Shown here in pieces: positions 58,941 to 64,000 of a stretch of 64,000 nt of DNA. A program made the translations under genes and the position numbers. The notes below the pieces were generated by a model, which worked only from the letters and a program-made list of their open reading frames with translations, ran no database searches and was not told where the DNA came from. The first letter of the stretch is position 1. Every line of letters starts with the position of its first letter. The DNA is from Arthrobacter sp. CDRTa11 (lineage in GTDB: Bacteria > Actinomycetota > Actinomycetes > Actinomycetales > Micrococcaceae): contig NZ_CP044532.1 in NCBI RefSeq assembly GCF_026427775.1, positions 558,001 to 622,000 of the forward strand, read 5' to 3'.

Positions 58941-60636
58941 GGCACCCGCCGATTTCACTACCGGTGCCCGCCCGGTCAAGGCAGCCCGCGGCACCGAGCT
59001 CACCGCCAAGAGCTGGCAGACGGAAGCCCCGCTGCGCATGCTCATGAACAACCTGGATCCCGAGGTGGCCGAGCGCCCGGATGACCTGGTGGTTTATGGC
59101 GGCACGGGCCGGGCTGTGCGTTCCTGGGCAGCGTTCGACGCGATCACCCGCACCCTGGAAACCATGGAGAAGGACGAGACCCTGCTGGTCCAGTCCGGCA
59201 AACCGGTGGGCGTCTTCCGCACCAACGAGTGGGCGCCCCGGGTGCTGCTGGCGAATTCCAACCTGGTGGGTGACTGGGCCAACTGGCCCGAGTTCCGGCG
59301 GCTGGAGGCTGAGGGCCTGATGATGTACGGCCAGATGACCGCGGGATCGTGGATTTACATCGGTACGCAGGGCATCCTGCAGGGCACCTTCGAGACCTTC
59401 GCCGCGATCGCCCGCAAGCTCACCGGGGACGAGAATGGCACCCTGGCCGGAACCCTTACCCTCACCGGCGGCTGCGGCGGCATGGGCGGTGCCCAGCCCC
59501 TCGCCGTGACACTGAACGACGGCGCCTGCCTGATCGTGGACGTCGACGAGACCCGCCTGCGCCGCCGCGCCGGCAAGCGCTACCTGGACGAGGTGGAAAC
59601 AGACCTCGACGCCGCCATCGCCAAGGTGCAGAAGGCCAAGGAAGAGCGCCGCGGCTGGTCCGTGGGCTATGTGGGCAACGCCGCCGAGGTCTTCCCCGAG
59701 ATCCTGCGCCGCCACAAGGCCGGTGAGCTGACCGTGGACATCGTCACGGACCAGACGTCCGCCCACGACCCGCTGAGCTACCTCCCGGAGGGCATTTCGG
59801 TGGAGGACTGGCACCGGGAGGCCGCGGCTGATCCGGAAGGCTTCACCAAGAAGGCGCAGGCCTCCATGGCCCGGCACGTGCAGGCGATGGTGGAGTTCCA
59901 GGACGCCGGCGCCGAGGTTTTTGACTACGGCAACTCGATCCGGGACGAAGCCCGCAAGGGCGGCTACCACCGGGCGTTCGAGTTCCCCGGCTTTGTTCCG
60001 GCCTATATCCGCCCGCTGTTCTGTGAAGGCCTGGGCCCGTTCCGCTGGGTGGCACTGTCCGGTGACCCCGAAGATATCCGGGTTACCGATGAGGCCATCA
60101 AGGAGCTGTTCCCGGAGAACAAGCACCTGCACCGCTGGATTGACGCCGCCCAGGAACGGGTGGAGTTCGAAGGCCTGCCGGCCCGGATCTGCTGGCTGGG
60201 CTACGGCGACCGCGCCAAGGCCGGCCTGCTGTTCAACCAGCTAGTCAAAGAAGGCAAGGTCAAGGCCCCCATCGTGATCGGCCGCGACCACCTGGACTCC
60301 GGCTCCGTGGCCTCCCCGTACCGGGAAACCGAAGCCATGGCAGACGGCTCCGATGCCATCGCCGACTGGCCCATGCTCAACGCCCTGCTCAACACCGCCT
60401 CCGGCGCCACCTGGGTCTCGCTCCACCACGGCGGCGGCGTCGGCATCGGCCGCTCCATCCATGCCGGCCAGGTCTCCGTCGCCGACGGCACCGACCTCGC
60501 CGCCCAAAAACTCGAACGCCTGCTCACCAACGACCCCGGCATGGGCGTCATCCGCCACGCCGACGCCGGCTACGACCGTGCGCTAGACGTCGCCAAGGAA
60601 CGCGGCGTCCGCATCCCCATGAAGGAACAGAAATAA
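58939..60636 (+). CDS. hutU: Urocanate hydratase
   Basis: Second enzyme of histidine degradation: urocanate to 4-imidazolone-5-propionate with tightly bound NAD+. At 565 aa it is full length. Typical hutU segments: [41 protein letters not shown] (split, about 90-125), [21 protein letters not shown] (glycine-rich NAD loop), [28 protein letters not shown] and [11 protein letters not shown]. Start ATG 58939 has GAAGGAG, overlapped by a hairpin. Next to hutH with 1 bp between. Confidence 0.97.
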   Translation: MAPADFTTGARPVKAARGTELTAKSWQTEAPLRMLMNNLDPEVAERPDDLVVYGGTGRAVRSWAAFDAITRTLETMEKDETLLVQSGKPVGVFRTNEWAPRVLLANSNLVGDWANWPEFRRLEAEGLMMYGQMTAGSWIYIGTQGILQGTFETFAAIARKLTGDENGTLAGTLTLTGGCGGMGGAQPLAVTLNDGACLIVDVDETRLRRRAGKRYLDEVETDLDAAIAKVQKAKEERRGWSVGYVGNAAEVFPEILRRHKAGELTVDIVTDQTSAHDPLSYLPEGISVEDWHREAAADPEGFTKKAQASMARHVQAMVEFQDAGAEVFDYGNSIRDEARKGGYHRAFEFPGFVPAYIRPLFCEGLGPFRWVALSGDPEDIRVTDEAIKELFPENKHLHRWIDAAQERVEFEGLPARICWLGYGDRAKAGLLFNQLVKEGKVKAPIVIGRDHLDSGSVASPYRETEAMADGSDAIADWPMLNALLNTASGATWVSLHHGGGVGIGRSIHAGQVSVADGTDLAAQKLERLLTNDPGMGVIRHADAGYDRALDVAKERGVRIPMKEQK

Positions 60637-60637
60637 C

Positions 60638-62230
60638 ATGACCACCCTCACCCATGAATCACTGACCGTCACCCTCGGCTCCAGCGGTGTCACACCCGAG
60701 GACGTTGTGGCCGTCGCGCGCCACAACGCCAGGGTGACCATCTCCCAGGAAGCCCTGGACACGGTGGCCAAAGTCCGCGCGCACATCGATGACCTTGCCT
60801 CCAGCGACGTCCCGGCGTACGGCATCTCCACCGGTTTCGGAGCGCTGGCCAACCGGCACATCCCCAATGAGCTGCGCACCCAGCTGCAGAAGTCCCTTAT
60901 CCGCAGCCACGCAGCAGGCATGGGCCCGGCCGTAGAGCGCGAGGTGGTGCGCGGCATCATGTTCCTCCGCGCCAAGACGCTGGCCTCCGGCCGTACCGGA
61001 GTCCGCCCCATTGTCCTGCAGACCATGGTGGACGTCCTCAATGCCGGCATCACCCCGGTGGTCCGCGAGTTTGGCTCGCTGGGCTGCTCCGGTGACCTCG
61101 CCCCGCTGTCCCACTGCGCCCTGGTGCTGATGGGGGAGGGCGAAGCGGAAGGGCCCGACGGCGTTACGTTCGGTGGGCGGGGCGAAGCACCGGTGGCGGA
61201 GCTGCTCGCCGCACACGGCATTGAACCCGTCACCCTCGCGGAGAAGGAAGGCCTGGCGCTGGTCAACGGCACCGAAGGCATGCTGGGCATGCTCCTGATG
61301 GCCATCGCAGACATCCGGCAGTTGCTGACGACGGCGGATATCACGGCCGCCATGAGCGTCGAGGCGCTGCTCGGCACGGACCAGGTGTTCCTGCCCGAGC
61401 TCCATGCCGCACTCCGTCCGCATCCGGGCCAGGCAGCCAGTGCGGACAACATGCTCCGGGTGCTCTCGGATTCGCCCATTGTGGCCTCGCACCGGGTGGG
61501 CGACTCGAAAGTCCAGGACGCCTACTCGCTGCGCTGCGCACCGCAGGTGGCCGGCGCCGTCCGGGACACCGTTGACCATGCCGCGCTGGTGGCTTCCCGC
61601 GAGCTGGCGGCGGCCATCGATAACCCTGTGGTCCTGCCGGACGGCCGGGTGAGCTCCAACGGCAACTTCCACGGAGCCCCCGTCGGCTACGTTTTGGACT
61701 TCCTGGCCATCGCCGTGGCGGACCTGAGCTCCATTGCCGAGCGCAGGACGGACCGGATGTTGGACCCCGCGCGTTCCCATGGCCTGCCGGCCTTCCTGGC
61801 TGGGGATCCGGGCGTGGACTCGGGAATGATGATCGCGCAGTACACGCAGGCAGGCCTGGTCTCGGATAACAAGAGGCTGGCTGTTCCAGCCTCCGTTGAC
61901 TCCATTCCCAGCTCCGCCATGCAGGAGGACCACGTGTCCATGGGCTGGCACGCTGCCCGGAAACTGCGCAAGGCCGTGGAGAACCTGCGCCGAGTCCTGG
62001 CCATCGAGCTGGTGACCTCGGCACGGGCCATCGATATCCGGGCCCAGCTGTCTGGCGGGGAACTGACCCCGGGACCAGCCGGTGCCGCAGTCATCGCCTC
62101 GCTCCGTTCCGTGGTGGAAGGCCCCGGAACCGACCGGTACCTGTCCCCGGAACTTGAAGCGGCTGACCGGCTTGTGGCGTCGGGGGAGGTACGGGCGGCG
62201 GCCGAATCCGCCGTCGGGATCCTCGCCTAA
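60638..62230 (+). CDS. hutH: Histidine ammonia-lyase
   Basis: 530 aa. Removes ammonia from histidine to give urocanate. The autocatalytic MIO cofactor is expected at Cys150-Ser151-Gly152 (GSLGCSGDLAPLSH); the Cys rather than Ala is the form I associate with actinobacterial enzymes. Other signatures: GISTGFGALAN, NGTEGMLGMLL and QEDHVSMGWHAARKLRK. Coupled to hutU (1 bp gap). hutI and hutG do not follow; downstream is an unknown small gene and a terminator. Confidence 0.97.
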   Translation: MTTLTHESLTVTLGSSGVTPEDVVAVARHNARVTISQEALDTVAKVRAHIDDLASSDVPAYGISTGFGALANRHIPNELRTQLQKSLIRSHAAGMGPAVEREVVRGIMFLRAKTLASGRTGVRPIVLQTMVDVLNAGITPVVREFGSLGCSGDLAPLSHCALVLMGEGEAEGPDGVTFGGRGEAPVAELLAAHGIEPVTLAEKEGLALVNGTEGMLGMLLMAIADIRQLLTTADITAAMSVEALLGTDQVFLPELHAALRPHPGQAASADNMLRVLSDSPIVASHRVGDSKVQDAYSLRCAPQVAGAVRDTVDHAALVASRELAAAIDNPVVLPDGRVSSNGNFHGAPVGYVLDFLAIAVADLSSIAERRTDRMLDPARSHGLPAFLAGDPGVDSGMMIAQYTQAGLVSDNKRLAVPASVDSIPSSAMQEDHVSMGWHAARKLRKAVENLRRVLAIELVTSARAIDIRAQLSGGELTPGPAGAAVIASLRSVVEGPGTDRYLSPELEAADRLVASGEVRAAAESAVGILA

Positions 62231-62392
62231 AAGGGAATAATCTTCAGTCTGGCTTACTATTTTTGCTGCCTCCCGAAATATGTGTCGACACGGTCGGAGA
62301 CGGCGCGCGAAGTGTAGTAGAACTGAAGGTGTAGTGAAAGTCACATCAAAGAGGCTGTGGCGCAGAACGTATACAAAGGGGTAGAAGTTCAG

Positions 62393-62629
62393 ATGAAAGC
62401 ACGTGGGGCAGTCTTATCGAGGCGCAACGCCCATCCGGCCACCATTTCAGACTGGGGAACCCTCAGTCCTGGAGATCGGGTGGAGATCATCAAGCACGCA
62501 CATGTCGTTGCATCGGGTGAAGTGGAAGAAGTGTCAAAGAGCGGAAACGTGCTCTGGCTTGTGCCGGCCAGCCCGTCCGAAAAGCAGCTCTTCCTGAAAT
62601 CCGACGGTGTGCAGGTGCGCAGGAGCTAA
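62393..62629 (+). CDS. Conserved hypothetical protein
   Basis: 78 aa from ATG 62393; a GTG at 62357 (90 aa) is possible but its GAGG lies too close. The compact domain has GTLSPGDRVEIIKHAHVVASGEVEEVSKSGNVLWLV and LFLKSDGVQVRRS, a beta-strand pattern of a small SH3-like barrel. No named family. Not obviously related to hut; followed by a terminator. Confidence 0.65.
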   Translation: MKARGAVLSRRNAHPATISDWGTLSPGDRVEIIKHAHVVASGEVEEVSKSGNVLWLVPASPSEKQLFLKSDGVQVRRS

Positions 62630-62646
62630 CCCCAAACTGCCGACGC

Positions 62647-62709
62647 AAAGAAGTCCCCGGCGCCGGGCATCCCCCTTGGAGGAGGAAGCCTGGAGCCGGG
62701 GACTTCTTT
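62647..62709. terminator. Strong bidirectional terminator
   Basis: 15-bp perfect stem (62647-62661 with 62695-62709) with TTTTTGTG on the plus strand and TTTGCGTCG on the minus strand. It separates the small plus-strand gene from the minus-strand gene at 62765. Confidence 0.85.
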
Positions 62710-62764
62710 TTGTGCAGTGGTGCCGTAAAAGCAGTGGTGCCGGAACGGCAGGAGGCGGCGGTTC

Positions 62765-63022
62765 TTAGGCCGCGATGCTCTCGTACGTCTCGCCGAAAGG
62801 CACTGAATCATCCAGTGCCACAATGTACCGTCCGGGGTGCAGCCGGGTGACAAGGATGCCGCACGCGGCGTCCTTGGCGGCTGTCTCGATCAGGGTGGCA
62901 ACAGCGTTATCCAGGCCTTCGTGCATCTCGTCCGCACTGGAAAAGTGGAGGTCGATGGACGGAAGTTCGGGAGTATCCACTGCCGGCGAACTGGCCACAG
63001 GGCGTTCCAAGGTGGTGGTCAT
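62765..63022 (-). CDS. Conserved hypothetical protein
   Basis: 85 aa. Basic/hydrophilic N-terminus (TLERPVASSPAVDTPELPS), then an alpha/beta domain: IDLHFSSADEMHEGLDNAVATLIETAAKDA, GILVTRLHPGRYIVALDDSVPFGETYESI. No family recognised. It lies downstream of the sugar ABC permease gene (138 bp gap) and ends at a strong terminator, so it may be its own unit. Confidence 0.6.
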   Translation of the reverse strand: MTTTLERPVASSPAVDTPELPSIDLHFSSADEMHEGLDNAVATLIETAAKDAACGILVTRLHPGRYIVALDDSVPFGETYESIAA

Positions 63023-63160
63023 AATGGTGAAACTTTCTTCTCATGCGTGCCGGAGTGAGTGTGCCAAGCCTACCGTCACCGGTTTACAAATGTAAGATGT
63101 CTGCTGTTTAGCTGTCCCCGCAGGCCGTTTATTAGGCTATCAGTCGGAACGGTTGCGGGG

Positions 63161-64000
63161 TTATTTCAGGCTGCCCATCGCCACTCCCGAGCGCCAGTAG
63201 CGCTGCATGGCCACCATCAGGATCACCATGGGAATCGTGGCCACCAAGGAGCCGGTAATGACCATCCCCGTGAGGTCCACCGTGGAGTCGGTGCCACGCT
63301 GCAGCCAGGAATACAGCCCCAGCATCACGGGCCATTTGTCCGCTCCGCGCAGGAACACCATGGGACCGAAGAAAGCATTCCAGGAGCCCACGAAGTGCAG
63401 GAGGAAGATGGTGGCGCCGGCTGTGGTCAGCAGGCGGAACGCAATCTGGAAGAAGATCCGGTATTCGCCTGCCCCGTCAATCCGGGCCGCTTCCAGAAGC
63501 TCACTCGGAACAGCACCCTCGGCGTAGATCTTGGCCAGATACACCGCAAACGGGCTGAAGAATGCGGGGATGATCATGGCCCAGATGGTGTCGTAGAGGC
63601 CCATCTGCACAAAGAGCAGGTAGGACGGAATGGTCAGCAGGGCGCCGGGAATCAGGAACGAGCCGATGATAAAGCCCATGGTGGTGCCCTTGCCCCGGAA
63701 GGAGTACATGGCCAGCCCATACCCCGCAGCCAGGGAGACCAGGGTATGGCCGATGGAACCGGCAAACGCATAGAGGGTGGAGTTCCACATCCAGACTCCG
63801 AAGATGCCGTCCTGATAGGTGAAGAGGGAGGACAGGTTGTCGAACAGGCTGAAGTTGGCGAACCACATGGCGTCAGTGGTGTACAGGTCTTCTTTTGTCT
63901 TGGTTGACGAAACAATCAGCCACCATGCGGGACCTATGGAATATAAGGCGAACAGCACCAGGCCGATGATGACAGTAAGACGGGAACCTCCACGCTTGCC
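63161..64000 (-). CDS. Carbohydrate ABC transporter permease (MalG type), 5' end outside window
   Basis: At least 279 aa; the open frame passes the window edge (..RLTVIIGLVLFALYSIGPAWW), so the first residues are missing. Binding-protein-dependent sugar permease of the MalG/UgpE group: six helices, N-terminal signature YSIGPAWWLIVSSTKTKEDLY, and the EAA loop PSELLEAARIDGAGEYRIFFQI facing the ATPase. C-terminal VATIPMVILMVAMQRYWRSGVAMGSLK is typical. Its partner permease and binding protein are expected upstream, outside. Confidence 0.9.
   Translation of the reverse strand, partial: GKRGGSRLTVIIGLVLFALYSIGPAWWLIVSSTKTKEDLYTTDAMWFANFSLFDNLSSLFTYQDGIFGVWMWNSTLYAFAGSIGHTLVSLAAGYGLAMYSFRGKGTTMGFIIGSFLIPGALLTIPSYLLFVQMGLYDTIWAMIIPAFFSPFAVYLAKIYAEGAVPSELLEAARIDGAGEYRIFFQIAFRLLTTAGATIFLLHFVGSWNAFFGPMVFLRGADKWPVMLGLYSWLQRGTDSTVDLTGMVITGSLVATIPMVILMVAMQRYWRSGVAMGSLK

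Noticed and set aside
60659..62344. 561-aa open frame on the minus strand opposite hutH
   Set aside because: Shadow of hutH; composition (Gln/His/Arg rich) is typical of antisense high-GC frames.

Overview
The window is about 64 kb of chromosome from a high-GC Gram-positive actinobacterium. The closest match by gene content and protein style is the Micrococcaceae (Arthrobacter/Pseudarthrobacter-like). This rests on uniformly high GC, frequent GTG/TTG starts with strong Shine-Dalgarno sites, a 13E12/DUF222 HNH gene, GAF-ANTAR proteins, DUF3618/DUF6458/holin-X genes and an actinobacterial-type CSG HutH. The assignment is inference from protein families, without a database search. I found no rRNA, tRNA, CRISPR array or insertion sequence. 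The window cuts a gene at each end: an SRPBCC protein on the left and a sugar ABC permease on the right.

Layout. 0.4-5 kb: leftward fructose PTS operon (DeoR regulator, 1-phosphofructokinase, EIIABC, HPr) with a clear operator/promoter and a terminator. 5-10 kb: small membrane protein, esterase, then a beta-phosphoglucomutase plus GH65 disaccharide phosphorylase pair behind a LacI-type operator. 9.8-16 kb: MFS exporter, ABC-2 exporter pair, unknown protein overlapping an orphan pxpA. 16-27 kb: DUF222 HNH gene with short repeats, DUF445, GDPD, AzlCD, a degenerate PfkB-like protein, small unknown genes, TetR, thiamine-binding protein, two GAF-ANTAR regulators, O-methyltransferase. 27-34.4 kb: envelope/stress island (CsbD, YihY, DUF3618-holin-Ala/Pro-rich operon, coiled-coil membrane protein, epimerase, SigB/F-type sigma factor).

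34.5-45.4 kb: the most unusual segment. It is a tightly packed rightward cluster with GmhB, three glycosyltransferases, GmhA, two different HldE-type kinase/nucleotidyltransferases, an SDR, a methyltransferase and an aldehyde dehydrogenase. Together these look like a nucleotide-activated heptose and heptose-glycoconjugate pathway in a Gram-positive, without a recognisable HldD epimerase in the window.

45.4-57.7 kb: ordinary catabolic and regulatory genes (spermidine-synthase-like methyltransferase; LysR with a MHS transporter and 3-hydroxybutyrate-type SDR; receiver protein; XRE with quinone oxidoreductase; GntR with gabD; GNAT; phosphotransferase; proline iminopeptidase-like hydrolase). 57.9-62.2 kb: histidine utilisation unit (IclR regulator, hutU, hutH) with three copies of a shared inverted-repeat operator and a hairpin that covers the hutU start codon.

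Several intergenic signals recur at distant sites: a long palindrome (near 0.4 and 58.8 kb), an AAGTGTCCGTTCGCGC repeat (17.6 and 34.4 kb), and a TAnTAAGCA dyad in front of three stress/envelope loci (5.3, 31.5 and 33.4 kb).
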